A DNA stretch of 64,000 nt from Hoeflea_A sp965204935. GTDB lineage: Bacteria > Pseudomonadota > Alphaproteobacteria > Rhizobiales > Rhizobiaceae. Shown here piece after piece: positions 32,248 to 41,898 of this stretch (the stretch's first letter is position 1; the number at the start of each line of letters is the position of its first letter). The position numbers and the translations under genes were made by a program. Under the pieces are notes generated by a model, which ran no database searches, was not told the origin of the DNA, and saw only the letters and a list, made by a program, of their open reading frames with translations. The stretch is from assembly GCF_965204935.1 (NCBI RefSeq), contig NZ_CBDBFO010000002.1. The stretch is one strand, 5' to 3'.

Positions 32248-34527
32248 TCAGGTTTCAGCAATAAAGAACGGTAAGAGACCGAAGGGCATGTATTCCGCGG
32301 CCTTCTGGCGAAGGCCCTCCAGGCGCACCGGTTCGTTGAGGCCGGAAAACGCACCGATTTCCGATCCGTGTTCCGCGCCGGTGCGCAGGAATTGCGGCGC
32401 CGCCAGGCTGATCTGGCCGTAGCCCGGATCGCCGAAGCGGCGTGACGTGAAGATTGTGGTTCCGTCCGCTATCGCATGGGACTGGTAACGCTTGGGCAGC
32501 CGGCTGGGCTCGACATAGGCGCCGAAACGGAAACAGCCGGTCTGATTGTCACGCACGCGGCCGGTTCCCGAAATCAGCGTTTCGGTGGCATAAAGGCGAT
32601 GAACCTCCATATCACCGAGGACACTCACGCGTTCCGTGACGACTTCGCCGGACGGCAGAGCGATCGCCGGGCTTGCGCCATCAGCCTCGACTATGCTGTC
32701 GCGGATGACCAACCGGTTGACCTGGCCGCTGCCAAAGGTCGAGATTTCGCCGATGATCGAATGATCGATCTCCAGCCGGTCGACCTCGCCCGACACGACG
32801 AGGTGGATATTGGGAAGCTCGGGCGAACCTGGCTCATGTGTCTGCGTTCCGCCGGGATCGATCGTCGTATTGGCGATGCGCACCCGTGCAAAACTGCCTC
32901 GCAGCCGCACGCTGAACGGGCTGTCGCCACCGATCCACAGACCGTCGAGCACGAGCTCGGCATTGTCCATGGCCGAGACGAATGTCCAGTTGGCGGCGCG
33001 CGTCAGGTAGGGACGCTCGCCTTCTGCCGCCTGGATCACAAGGTCACGTACTGAGCTCTGGTTGGGCTGCACGTCATAGGTGCCGCTGTCGGCAATCTCG
33101 ACAACACCTTCGGTGGGAAGATCCGCCGCCGTAATCGTGTTGCCGGCGGGAATGACACTGTCCGGGTCGCGGGCAACCGCTTCGGGACGCGGATAAGGCC
33201 CGGCGCCGACGGGACCCGGCGCCCCGTAGGCGTAGGTCGTCAGCGGAGAGATTGTGGGCGCGGCGCCGATCAGTCGAAAGCGACCGCGCTCCGGATCGAT
33301 GACCACGCGCCGCCCGGCCGCAGTCACCGTCCATTGCGGCAGGGACGCCGCGCCGACACGCTCCTGTGCCAAAGGACCGGTCGCGCTGTCGGTGACAGAC
33401 ACAGAATCGCCGACAAGAACGGCCTTGCCACAGTCGCTGGCGAGCGATGCCGCCCAGATCCGCCGCGTGACGGCGGTCTGGGTGAAGAAGGCGGCGTCCG
33501 GCAGGCGCGAAAGCGCCAGGCGCAGTTTGGCCTCGCCGGACAGGCGCTGACCCCGCAGGCGGCGCAATTGATCGAGCCGTCCGGCATTCATGCCGGGCGA
33601 ACCCTCCAGCTGCGCCAGCGCCGCTTCGCTGATCACGTAATCCGCATGGCCCAGCACCCGGCAGATCATCGGTCCCGGGACTTCCCAGCTCTCGGCTTCG
33701 CGCCAGTCGGGAAAACCGGTCCCGGTAAGACCCTGGCTGCCGCCGGAAAGACGCGACGAAACCTGGAACAGCGGTACATCCCGGCCGGACGGATCGAACC
33801 GGAACGCCGTCGTTCCCTGCGCCAGGCGCGCATGCACATCGCGCACCAGATAGGCCTGCAGCCTGTAGAGATGGAAACCGACCTTGCGGATACCGGCCGT
33901 CGGCAGGCCACCCTCCAGCACCGCCAGCGGCGCCGTTGTGCGATGCGGCCGGCCCGGCATCGGCCGCCCGCCGGGCCGCCGGATGTCCGGATGATAGGCA
34001 AAGCTGTCGAACGGCCCGCCGCCGAGATCGCTCAGGCGCGGCGAGCGCAGGTCCGCAAGCCCGCCCGGCGGTGTGGGCCCCGTGGAACCGGCCACGATGG
34101 CATTGGGTGGATCGAGCCTGTGCCAGGCCCGCGCCAGGCGGCGGAACCCCTCTGTGACGATGCCTTCATAGCCGGCAATGTCGGTGATCAGCTCTTCAAG
34201 CACCGGCCGGGTGCCGGAGCGGCGCTGGTAGTGAACCTTCTTGGCAACGCTGATGCGGTTGCCTCGCACATTGAGGCCGCTGAGCATGCGGGTCGCGACG
34301 AGATCGCCGATATAGGGGATTGCCCAGTCATCGCACAATTCGATGAATGCATCGTCCCAAAGATGGTCCTGGCTGCGGCGGATCTTGGCGGCCTCCCGCG
34401 CGACGATCTCGACAACCGCCCGCATCGTGCCGGCGCCGTCTTCCCGGCCATCGAGGTCACGATAGACACCCGGGATCAGTTCCCAGAGCTTTTCGGCGAA
34501 GTAGACTTCGTAGGCGTCATTCGCCAT
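32248..34527 (-). CDS. eCIS tail protein I-like N-terminus with beta-helix C-terminus
   Basis: A 759-residue protein. Residues 1-130 (YFAEKLWELIPGVYRDLDGR, LWDDAFIELCDDWAIPYIGD, VHYQRRSGTRPVLEEL) match phage tail protein I / Afp-cluster baseplate-periphery proteins that connect baseplate and fibres. After a middle region, residues ~500-700 form a beta-helix-like stretch (LVLDGLWIGGDSPFSV, VRIANTTIDPGG, LEIDHSIIGEIS, LVIRDSIVEADG). Its start overlaps the end of the baseplate J gene by 11 nt. It probably anchors the large beta-helix fibre encoded directly downstream. The position matches Afp13/tail-I in other loci. Confidence 0.7.
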   Translation of the reverse strand: MANDAYEVYFAEKLWELIPGVYRDLDGREDGAGTMRAVVEIVAREAAKIRRSQDHLWDDAFIELCDDWAIPYIGDLVATRMLSGLNVRGNRISVAKKVHYQRRSGTRPVLEELITDIAGYEGIVTEGFRRLARAWHRLDPPNAIVAGSTGPTPPGGLADLRSPRLSDLGGGPFDSFAYHPDIRRPGGRPMPGRPHRTTAPLAVLEGGLPTAGIRKVGFHLYRLQAYLVRDVHARLAQGTTAFRFDPSGRDVPLFQVSSRLSGGSQGLTGTGFPDWREAESWEVPGPMICRVLGHADYVISEAALAQLEGSPGMNAGRLDQLRRLRGQRLSGEAKLRLALSRLPDAAFFTQTAVTRRIWAASLASDCGKAVLVGDSVSVTDSATGPLAQERVGAASLPQWTVTAAGRRVVIDPERGRFRLIGAAPTISPLTTYAYGAPGPVGAGPYPRPEAVARDPDSVIPAGNTITAADLPTEGVVEIADSGTYDVQPNQSSVRDLVIQAAEGERPYLTRAANWTFVSAMDNAELVLDGLWIGGDSPFSVRLRGSFARVRIANTTIDPGGTQTHEPGSPELPNIHLVVSGEVDRLEIDHSIIGEISTFGSGQVNRLVIRDSIVEADGASPAIALPSGEVVTERVSVLGDMEVHRLYATETLISGTGRVRDNQTGCFRFGAYVEPSRLPKRYQSHAIADGTTIFTSRRFGDPGYGQISLAAPQFLRTGAEHGSEIGAFSGLNEPVRLEGLRQKAAEYMPFGLLPFFIAET

Positions 34528-36976
34528 CGTCTTCCTCCTTGCCGTTGATGACGAGACCGCCGGCCGCAACATCGAAGTACCGACCACCGCCGGGGATCAG
34601 GCCGGTGTCGTTGAAGGCCGAACCGTCATGCTGCAGCGAAGGTACGGCCACGACGCCGGGCACACTCAGCGTTTCGGCAAAGATGCGGCTGCGGAAAAGC
34701 GGCTCGCCAATGCCAATCCGGCTCGCATGCAACAAACCTGTCAGAGGATCCATCAGGTGAATCCGGACGGCCGCCTCGACATCGGCGGGCACGTATCGCG
34801 GATCGATTTCGAGATCCATTGCAAGCCGCAGAGACACGGGATCGGCAACATCGACGGAAACCGACAATCCCGGCTCGGAAAGGTTGCGTATCTTGATCTG
34901 CAGCGAATCAACCACCGCATCGGCAGCAATGCACCAGACCTGGATCGCGGCGGTCTGCAGCGTATCGTGCCAGATCCAGTCAGCCCTGGCAGCCGTCACG
35001 CCGGGAAAGGCGCGCGCCACGGCAAGGACGTCGCCCAGCGAAACGATCCGCCCGAGCAGCATCGCGACGGACGGGCCGTTGCGCTTGACGTCTTCGGGCC
35101 GCTCCCCGTCCGCTCCGCCCGATGCCTCAACCGGATTGACGACGGCTGAAAGCCCTTCCACGGACGTTCCGATCTGGTTGATGGCATCCGCCGGCGGTGC
35201 GGCTTCACCGGCGCCGTGCACATAGTCAACGCTGAGGCTGGCGCCGGTCGGAACGCGCCGGCCGAACGCGCCATCCCCGGTGATCACCAGTGTTTCCTGG
35301 TCGGCGGCCTGCCGCAGCATGAAGGCGCTGTCCTGCGGCCCTGCCGTCACCAAATCCTCAACCTCTTCCCAAAGGATTCCGTCCACCCGCATGCTGACGG
35401 TCGAACTGTAGCCGCGTTCCGTTGCGCCGGTCGTATCGGCAAGAAACGCCACCGGTGCCTTGCCGAGCGCGAATTCCTGTCCCGGTAACGCGGCATTGCC
35501 GCTGCCGATCACCTCACCGAGGATCGTTTCGCCGCGCCGGATGCCGAAGACATTGCCGTAAAGGGTTACCGGCGGTGTGAGCGGAACCGGCCAGTCCTCG
35601 GCCTGCTCGAAGACGAAACGACCGGCGGCGGCATCGAGAGAGCCGGTCACCGCGTAGGCAACGCCGAATTCGTCCGCAAGCACATAGCGGCGGGGCGTTT
35701 CCGGCTCGGGCGGCATTACGACCCTGCGGTCCGCGGCCGGTTGAAGGGCCAGAGGCGCGTCCGGCCAGATTTCCATGACAGGCGGCCTGGCGACACGCCC
35801 TGCCCGGGCAAAGCCGTATCGGATCTCGTAGCTTTCCAGATTATTGACTGGCGCGTAGGCAGTATAATCCGGCAGGCGGCGGTGGGGATTGTTGAAATCC
35901 AAGTCAAGCGTCAGCCGGGTCACCGTGGTCTTGGTGGCGGGAATCTCGGAACTGCTTGTTGTCGGCGTGCCGTCGACATCGATGGTCACCTCCACGGTCT
36001 GTGCCGCGACCAGCGTCTTTTGCACGTTGCGGACGGATGCGACGTTGAACCAGCGATGGTCGTCATCGAGGGAAATGACAAGCGGTTCGCCGGGCCGCAG
36101 GTCGCTGCGCACCCGGTCGAGCGTGAACTGCTTGAATTCAGGCAGCGGATGTGAATACAAGATCAGCAATTCGACACCGCCCGTATCCAGCGGAACGGAA
36201 AAGAGGCTCGCCGTCTGCGTCGGCTTCAATACATCGATCTGCGAGACCTGTGTAGAATTCGGCAGGTTTAGGGGGCGGTCGAACATGACCCGTCTGACCG
36301 GTGTGCCGTCGGCCGCTGCCGCATCCTCAACGCCGGTTACCAAAAACGTGCCGTGCAGCACCGTACCGGTCCGGATCAGGATCATGTCGTCGGTCTCGAC
36401 ATCCGCACGGAACGGTTCGAGGTCGAGGGTATCGCCCGTATACTGCCCGCCGCCCACGCCGAGCGTGGATCGTTTCGGTGCCGCGATGGTCCAACTGTTG
36501 GACCGCTCATGGATGTGCGCGTCTTTCTCGTTCTCGAAAAGCTGCGGCGCCTCGTCGTCAAACGCGCCGGACAGGAACTGGGTTCCCGCTGGGATCGTCA
36601 CCATTCGTGGTCCGCTTGCTGTGGCGGCCAGTTCGGCAAAGGACGGCGACGCCGGTCGGGGAAAATAGCCCAATAGCGAGACGATGCCTGCCACTGTGGA
36701 CTCCCGGATGGCGGTTCTCAGGAAGCTCTCATTCGCCGCCACCCAGTTGTAGAATTCGACATTGTGGCCGACATAGGCCATGAACTCGAGCAACATCACC
36801 CCGAGATCATCCTCGGAGCGGGCGTTCCAGGTGTCCAGCGCCTCGAAATCGCGGATCGATCCAAGCATCGACGAACGCAGTTGCGAGAAGTCGTTCACCG
36901 GATGCGGCAGGACCGACAGGCCAGCCGCAATGCGCCGGCCCGATTCAGTGCCCTGGCGGTCGCAGGGACAGGTCAT
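34517..36976 (-). CDS. eCIS baseplate protein J-like (Afp12-like)
   Basis: An 819-residue protein starting MTCPCDRQ. The N-terminal segment DFSQLRSSMLGSIRDFEALD ... DDLGVMLLEFMAYVGHNVEFYNW is the typical baseplate-J/gp6 (Afp12) start, where long wedge proteins bundle around the hub. PAGTQF-SG, the beta-rich middle and the C-terminal KNLSEPGLSVSVDVAD-like gpJ tail domain follow. ATG 36976 overlaps the stop of the other J-like gene (ATGA). It forms the baseplate wedge with the J-like protein encoded upstream, linking sheath contraction to the tip. Confidence 0.82.
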   Translation of the reverse strand: MTCPCDRQGTESGRRIAAGLSVLPHPVNDFSQLRSSMLGSIRDFEALDTWNARSEDDLGVMLLEFMAYVGHNVEFYNWVAANESFLRTAIRESTVAGIVSLLGYFPRPASPSFAELAATASGPRMVTIPAGTQFLSGAFDDEAPQLFENEKDAHIHERSNSWTIAAPKRSTLGVGGGQYTGDTLDLEPFRADVETDDMILIRTGTVLHGTFLVTGVEDAAAADGTPVRRVMFDRPLNLPNSTQVSQIDVLKPTQTASLFSVPLDTGGVELLILYSHPLPEFKQFTLDRVRSDLRPGEPLVISLDDDHRWFNVASVRNVQKTLVAAQTVEVTIDVDGTPTTSSSEIPATKTTVTRLTLDLDFNNPHRRLPDYTAYAPVNNLESYEIRYGFARAGRVARPPVMEIWPDAPLALQPAADRRVVMPPEPETPRRYVLADEFGVAYAVTGSLDAAAGRFVFEQAEDWPVPLTPPVTLYGNVFGIRRGETILGEVIGSGNAALPGQEFALGKAPVAFLADTTGATERGYSSTVSMRVDGILWEEVEDLVTAGPQDSAFMLRQAADQETLVITGDGAFGRRVPTGASLSVDYVHGAGEAAPPADAINQIGTSVEGLSAVVNPVEASGGADGERPEDVKRNGPSVAMLLGRIVSLGDVLAVARAFPGVTAARADWIWHDTLQTAAIQVWCIAADAVVDSLQIKIRNLSEPGLSVSVDVADPVSLRLAMDLEIDPRYVPADVEAAVRIHLMDPLTGLLHASRIGIGEPLFRSRIFAETLSVPGVVAVPSLQHDGSAFNDTGLIPGGGRYFDVAAGGLVINGKEEDDGE

Positions 36977-39507
36977 GAGCCGCCCTCCATCTTGAGTGTC
37001 AGCAGACCCCATTCGGGATGCAGCGGATCATTGGCGATGCGGATGATCTCGTCGGCCCGCGCCGGCTCGTAGGGAGCATCCAGAACCTTCCAGTCGAAGA
37101 CACCACGACGCCGGATATGGCTCTCCTCTACCGCGCGCACGCCCTCCACCGCCTGGATGACAGCTTCCAGAGCCGAGCGGTAGAGCGGAACACCGAAGGT
37201 GAAATTGTCGGGCGAGAAGAAGCCCGCCGCGTCGCAGGTGCCGAACAAGGCTTCAAGCACCCGTTGCTTGACATCGCCGCGGAAATAGCCGAGCGCCACG
37301 CAGACCGTGATCTCGAGGTCGATATCGGCATAGCGCGGCGGAACCACGTGCAACTGCCGACCGGTCTGGCGGAACCGGTCGAGATGATCGTGCAGTCCGC
37401 GTGCAAGTTCGTCCGTCAGCGTGTTGCGGCGCTCCGGATCCGCCGTCGCGAACAGGGCCAGATAGCTGCCGGTATCGCGGAACCGCGCACCACCGGCCTG
37501 GACCCAGTCGAGCCGTTCGCCGGCCTCCACATAGTCGGCCTCGATCACCGCCCGGAAGGTGAGTGTCTTGAAGAGCGCCGGTGCCAGCCGGCGCATCCGG
37601 TCCATGGACTCCCGGTCCCGTCCGCCTTCCGTCGGCAGCGGATTGTAGATGCTTGCGACAAACGGCGGCGGTGCGTCGGCAAATTCGGTGATCGTGTCCC
37701 GCGCCACATTGGTCGGCCGGCCGCCACCCAGCCGGTATATGCATTCGAATGCCGTGCCTTCTGCCGGCACGCGCCCGAAATCATTCGTTCCGAAACGGAT
37801 TGTCGCGCCATCACCGATGGCAAGATCGTAGTGCACGAGACGCGCCGCCTCGAAACGCGGCGGACCACCCGCGTCATTGCGCCCGACATAGTCGGCCGGA
37901 TCGCGCCAGTGCCGCACGATCGGCCGCCAGACACCGTCGTCAAGCGTGAAATGGGTTGAATCCGCCAAGGATGCATTCACGCCCATCAGCGAGCGACGAT
38001 AGTCCCAATCGTCGATCCGCTGCCATTCGGCAAGCCCGGCATTCCATTCCGTCTCGAAGAGCAGGATTTCTGGGGTTGCGCCACCTTCTCTGTCAAAGCG
38101 GGTCATCGAAAGCGTATCGGAAAGAGGCAGGCTGAACAGGTGACGGGTCACGTCACCGGGCCCCTCGCGTTCGACGGTCCGCACCAGCGTCGGATCGGCA
38201 GGCGGCTGTGCGCCGGCCGCAAAACGGGCGGAATGGGTGCGCCCGGCAGTCACCGGCAGCACATTGCCTTCAACGGTTGCGAATTCGAGATCGAAGTCGA
38301 AGGGCAGTGCCTGCCCCTCCTCCCAGCGGATGCGTGTGACCGGTGCGTCGCCGTTCAATTCGTCCAGTTCCTCTTCGACGGCGACAACGCGAACGATCCA
38401 GCGGCGCATCGGCAGCGACGCATCCGGCGGATCGGACCGCAGCAGCATGTAGCGGCCAAGCGGTGCTTCGGGATCGGTCGGAATGTCGGTCAGGACGATC
38501 GCGGCCGCATGGTGTCCGTCCAGCCACATTTCGGTCGAGCCGATGGGCAGACAGCTTGCCGGCAGCTCCTTGCCCGGCGGCCAAAGTGGCGGCACCTCGC
38601 CTTCCGGCGCCTCGGGAAGGTCCTCTTCCCAGATGTAGGCACCAAACACATTCGCCGCGGCATCGACGGGGTAGAGCCGCCCGGCCACGACCTCAGACAG
38701 CCCGTTGCCGATTTCGAACACCACAGGATTGCCCGTATCCGAGGGTGCCTGTACGGCTGTGCCGGCGACGATGTTTCCGACGCCGCCGGCGGTTGCCTCC
38801 ATGGAAACCCAGCCGGCAGCGGCCGCGCCGTCATCGATCTCATAATCGACCAGCCGTGCCATCTGTCGCAGCGAACGAAGTTCCCGCGCCGTGTCGAAGC
38901 GCGTTTCGAAACTGATTTGATCCTGGATATAGGCAAATTCGTCGCCAAGCGCGGCGAAAAGCTCCGCGACCATGACACCGACATCGGCAGCGAGGCGGTC
39001 CTTCCAGTCAGGCCAGCGCTGCGCGGCAAAGTCCATGAGTGCCCCGCGAAGACCCTGGAAGTCGCGCGCGGTCGTGTCGATATCGACAACAATGTCCTCG
39101 TCCTGCGGGCAACAGCGTTCGCGCGGGCGGCAATCGAGGCCGCTCTCGCAGTTTGCCTTGAATGAAAAGCGCAGCGAGCGATACCAGTCATCGATGCGCG
39201 GGCTGTCGATCTCGATCAGGTAATCCTCGAAACCGCCGGGGAAAGGCACGTCGATCCGCAGCACATGGCGGCCGTCGACGACCGGCCAGCTCAGGCCGGA
39301 GATCGGGAAATCATCATCATCGCGTTCGGCGGGCCGGATAAGGATATCGGCCTCAGTCAGCGTGCCGGCGAATGCAGGCGCCATGACCGCCGGATCGACG
39401 ATGAAATGCAGATCGAGCCGTGTCTGGTCCTCGTGCACGAAGATGAAATCAAGACCGGTCAGTTCGGTCTGGGCAGCGAGCAGTTCAAGGCGGTCCGGAG
39501 CAGCCAT
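36973..39507 (-). CDS. eCIS baseplate protein J-like (Afp11-like)
   Basis: An 844-residue protein. After an N-terminal beta domain (TELTGLDFIFVHEDQTRLDL ... SFKANCESGLDCRPRERCCP), residues ~150-240 carry the J-like signature: RDFQGLRGALMDFAAQRWPD, DVGVMVAELFAALGDEFAYI, RTLRQMARLVDYEIDDG-type. The C-terminal RTTF-AVIEADYVEAGERLDW and VCVALGYFRGDVKQRVLEAL segments are typical of gpJ/gp6 wedge proteins. The ATG overlaps the gp25 stop (TGATG). Together with the Afp12-like protein it would build the heterodimeric baseplate arms. Confidence 0.82.
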   Translation of the reverse strand: MAAPDRLELLAAQTELTGLDFIFVHEDQTRLDLHFIVDPAVMAPAFAGTLTEADILIRPAERDDDDFPISGLSWPVVDGRHVLRIDVPFPGGFEDYLIEIDSPRIDDWYRSLRFSFKANCESGLDCRPRERCCPQDEDIVVDIDTTARDFQGLRGALMDFAAQRWPDWKDRLAADVGVMVAELFAALGDEFAYIQDQISFETRFDTARELRSLRQMARLVDYEIDDGAAAAGWVSMEATAGGVGNIVAGTAVQAPSDTGNPVVFEIGNGLSEVVAGRLYPVDAAANVFGAYIWEEDLPEAPEGEVPPLWPPGKELPASCLPIGSTEMWLDGHHAAAIVLTDIPTDPEAPLGRYMLLRSDPPDASLPMRRWIVRVVAVEEELDELNGDAPVTRIRWEEGQALPFDFDLEFATVEGNVLPVTAGRTHSARFAAGAQPPADPTLVRTVEREGPGDVTRHLFSLPLSDTLSMTRFDREGGATPEILLFETEWNAGLAEWQRIDDWDYRRSLMGVNASLADSTHFTLDDGVWRPIVRHWRDPADYVGRNDAGGPPRFEAARLVHYDLAIGDGATIRFGTNDFGRVPAEGTAFECIYRLGGGRPTNVARDTITEFADAPPPFVASIYNPLPTEGGRDRESMDRMRRLAPALFKTLTFRAVIEADYVEAGERLDWVQAGGARFRDTGSYLALFATADPERRNTLTDELARGLHDHLDRFRQTGRQLHVVPPRYADIDLEITVCVALGYFRGDVKQRVLEALFGTCDAAGFFSPDNFTFGVPLYRSALEAVIQAVEGVRAVEESHIRRRGVFDWKVLDAPYEPARADEIIRIANDPLHPEWGLLTLKMEGGS

Positions 39508-39890
39508 CACACACCGACCTCCAGGTTGAGATACCGCCGTTCGCCGCTGGTCTTCAGGCGGTAGACGATGGCAATGTCGATGGTCTCGCTCTCGAACTTG
39601 ACCTCCACCTTGTCGGTCTCGACCACGGTCGACATGAAGTTCTCGATAGCTGTGAGGATCGTCACCTGGGCCAGACTCGCCGCCGATTCATTGAGCGGGG
39701 CAAACACCATCCGGCGGATGCCGCAGCCGAAGTCCGGCCGGTTGATCCGCTCTCCGGGGTCGGTCAGCAAGAGCTGCCGCAGCATCTGGTCAACATGTGC
39801 GCCGGTATCCGGTTCCTGCCGCATCTCCGACAGGCCCGCATCGATCCGAAGCGGGTGGGAAAGCGAGCGCATGTTGGTGTCGATTGCCAT
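39507..39890 (-). CDS. eCIS gp25/GPW-like baseplate wedge protein (Afp9-like)
   Basis: A 127-residue protein with the gpW/gp25 signature. VDQMLRQLLLTDPGERINRPDFGCGIRRMVF contains the EPR-like GERINRP-FG core that initiates sheath polymerisation, followed by VTILTAIENF and KVEVKF. gp25-family proteins sit at the baseplate-sheath junction in T4, T6SS (TssE), R-pyocins and eCIS. Genes on both sides are other baseplate parts. Confidence 0.9.
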   Translation of the reverse strand: MAIDTNMRSLSHPLRIDAGLSEMRQEPDTGAHVDQMLRQLLLTDPGERINRPDFGCGIRRMVFAPLNESAASLAQVTILTAIENFMSTVVETDKVEVKFESETIDIAIVYRLKTSGERRYLNLEVGV

Positions 39891-39894
39891 AACC

Positions 39895-40233
39895 TCACCT
39901 CGTCGAAAGATTCGCCTGGGTCGACGCGGTCACTACCGGACCCTGCGGCAGGCCAAGCGCTGAAAAACAAAGGCCGACGCTGCTTTGCGACAGCGTCGGA
40001 ACACCGTTTGCCTTGCTCTGCATGTCCGGCAGCAGCCACACGATCTGTGTGCAGGGGCTCGGTGTCGGCACCGGCGTCGGCAGATGAAACGGACAGCCGG
40101 CAATGGTGAAGGTGTCAGTCGCGGTCAGCACCGTGCCGCCGCCCGCCCGGGCTTTGCTGGACGGGATCGCGGTTACGACACCGCCATGCGGGCACATCAT
40201 GAAAGCCGTGTCTGTCAGCGTGAATCCAGCCAT
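39895..40233 (-). CDS. eCIS PAAR-like spike tip protein (Afp10-like)
   Basis: A 112-residue protein starting MAGFTLTDTAFMMCPHGG. It holds conserved Cys/His pairs (MCPHGG and AGCPFHLP), which in PAAR-like/DUF4280 tips bind a metal at the sharp end of the spike. TDTFTIAGCPF and the PTPSPCTQIVW stretch are typical. ATG overlaps the stop of the gpV-like gene (TAATG), so spike and tip are co-translated. Longer frames upstream are antisense or out-of-frame reading of the gpV-like gene. Confidence 0.8.
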   Translation of the reverse strand: MAGFTLTDTAFMMCPHGGVVTAIPSSKARAGGGTVLTATDTFTIAGCPFHLPTPVPTPSPCTQIVWLLPDMQSKANGVPTLSQSSVGLCFSALGLPQGPVVTASTQANLSTR

Positions 40234-40835
40234 TACAACACCTCCATGGAACCGGAATTGATGGATACACTCGCCGGCGTGACATCGAGTTTGCCGAGCC
40301 CGCCCGAGGAGCAGGAAACACCGGAGGCCTTGACCTCGACCTTGGCAGGCGTCGACTGCGCCTTCACCCCGCTCGGCGCGATCTTGACGCTGCTGCCCGC
40401 ATCGAGGGCAATTTCCACCGTGAACGTGGCGCTCGCGCCCATGTCGTTTTCGACCAGGATCTCGCCCGTCAGATCGTCGAACTTCATGGTGTGGCGTTCG
40501 GTCTTGAGGATCTTCAGGGTCGAGAGCGCGCTCTCCGGAACCTCGCCGTCGGCCCAGAAGAAGCCGGTCCAGACCGGATAGGACGGATCGCCCGCTTCGA
40601 ACTCGACCCACACACCGGTGTCCGGCTCCGGCAGGAGATGCAGGCCGACGCCGTTTCCGGCGTAAGGAACGCAAGGCATCGCCGTGACGACCTGATCGCC
40701 GAGCGCCGCCGGTACCTTGACATCGAGCCGCCCGCGCCCGGTCATGTCGAAATTCTGCACAACTATACCGCGGTACTTGCCGAAGAACCGGTTGCGCAGG
40801 AATGTGGCGATTTCGTCCGTTACATCATGTTGCAT
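40233..40835 (-). CDS. eCIS spike protein, gpV/gp5 OB-fold type (Afp8 C-terminal half)
   Basis: A 200-residue protein. FFGKYRGIVVQNFDMTGRGR starts the OB-fold of phage baseplate assembly protein V / gp5, with VPYAGNGVGLHLLPEPDTGV and VWVEFEAGDPSYPVWTGFFW as the core. The last ~60 residues have alternating beta-strand pattern (FTVEIALDAGSSVKIAPSGV) suited to a triple-stranded spike. In Afp and PVC this domain is fused to a gpD/gp27-like hub; here hub and spike are two adjacent genes. Confidence 0.82.
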   Translation of the reverse strand: MQHDVTDEIATFLRNRFFGKYRGIVVQNFDMTGRGRLDVKVPAALGDQVVTAMPCVPYAGNGVGLHLLPEPDTGVWVEFEAGDPSYPVWTGFFWADGEVPESALSTLKILKTERHTMKFDDLTGEILVENDMGASATFTVEIALDAGSSVKIAPSGVKAQSTPAKVEVKASGVSCSSGGLGKLDVTPASVSINSGSMEVL

Positions 40836-40839
40836 AGCG

Positions 40840-41898
40840 TCATCCCCAGGCGTTTCGGTAGAGGGTTAGGTCCATCAGATGGGCGTCCGGCCCGATGCGG
40901 TGGGTCACGCCGCCGACAAGGTAATTGCCCGAATGCAGCGTGCCGGCACCGTCGACCTCGACCAGCGTATGCGCCCGCACCAGCCCCCCGGCCGCTTCCG
41001 GCGTGGTCTGGCACTTCGCGGTAATGAAAAACCCGTCTTCTACCAGCGCCGCTTCCGCCCGCGCCGACAGGCCGCCGGTATCGTTCGCCGCCACGGTCGG
41101 TACGGCCTTGCGTGTCTCCGACGCAATGGCCGAAAGCGGCATGGAACCGAGCGGCGCCAGAGGCGTCTGCGGCGCGACACCTGTCAGCACCGATTTGTTC
41201 GAAACGTCGAGTCCGTGGGCCTCGGCGGAAGTCGGACGCTCGATATCCCAGCTGATATCGAGCCGCGACAGAGCGGAATCGGCGTCCTTGATCGACAATG
41301 ACGTCGATGCTGCCCCGCTGACAGGCGGTGGCTTGAAATGGGCGGTGTCGATGCCGATGACTGTCGAAGATACCCAGAAAATAAAGCCGTTCCGCTTCGC
41401 CAGCATGCGGATGAAGGCATAGTCGCTCGCTCGCTGCATCAGCGTGTTCTGGGTGATCAGATGGCGCGCCGGTGTCGGATTGGCATCCGGAATGAACTGG
41501 TTCTGGGCAAGGATCGCCATGACCGCCTCGCCGTCCGTGGGGTTCGGCCAGTTCTTGATCTTGGTTTCCCGGTCCATCTTCAAGGACATGTCGGAGCCGA
41601 CTATCTCCAGGCTCGACCCCTCCCCGCCCGTCACCAGGGCTATGCGATGACCGTGAACGAAACCATGGACCATGCAATCCAGCCCGCCTGGCCCGGCGAT
41701 CATGATGGTCGCACCCGGTCCGTAGCTGCCATCGGCAAGCGCCGGAAGATCTGATCTCTCGATGTCGATCGGCAACGCAATAGAGAAACGGGTTGGCATG
41801 CCGAGGCGCTCCTCGACCACCACCTGGGAAGCACTGCCAGTCAGCTCCAGGTTGGGAATGGGCGGTGTTCCGGTCCCTATGGTTATGCCGAGACCCAT
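40840..41898 (-). CDS. eCIS baseplate hub protein, gpD/gp27-like (late control D family)
   Basis: A 352-residue protein starting MGLGITIGTGTPPIPNLELT. The phage late control gene D pattern is seen in CMVHGFVHGHRIALVTGGEG, ILAQNQFIPDANPTP, TLMQRASDYAFIRMLAKRNG-FIFW and the C-terminal NYLVGGVTHRIGPDAHLMDL. It would form the trimeric hub between tube and spike. It lies 4 bp upstream of the gpV-like spike gene, supporting a split Afp8. Other frames read through here are shadows. Confidence 0.82.
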   Translation of the reverse strand: MGLGITIGTGTPPIPNLELTGSASQVVVEERLGMPTRFSIALPIDIERSDLPALADGSYGPGATIMIAGPGGLDCMVHGFVHGHRIALVTGGEGSSLEIVGSDMSLKMDRETKIKNWPNPTDGEAVMAILAQNQFIPDANPTPARHLITQNTLMQRASDYAFIRMLAKRNGFIFWVSSTVIGIDTAHFKPPPVSGAASTSLSIKDADSALSRLDISWDIERPTSAEAHGLDVSNKSVLTGVAPQTPLAPLGSMPLSAIASETRKAVPTVAANDTGGLSARAEAALVEDGFFITAKCQTTPEAAGGLVRAHTLVEVDGAGTLHSGNYLVGGVTHRIGPDAHLMDLTLYRNAWG

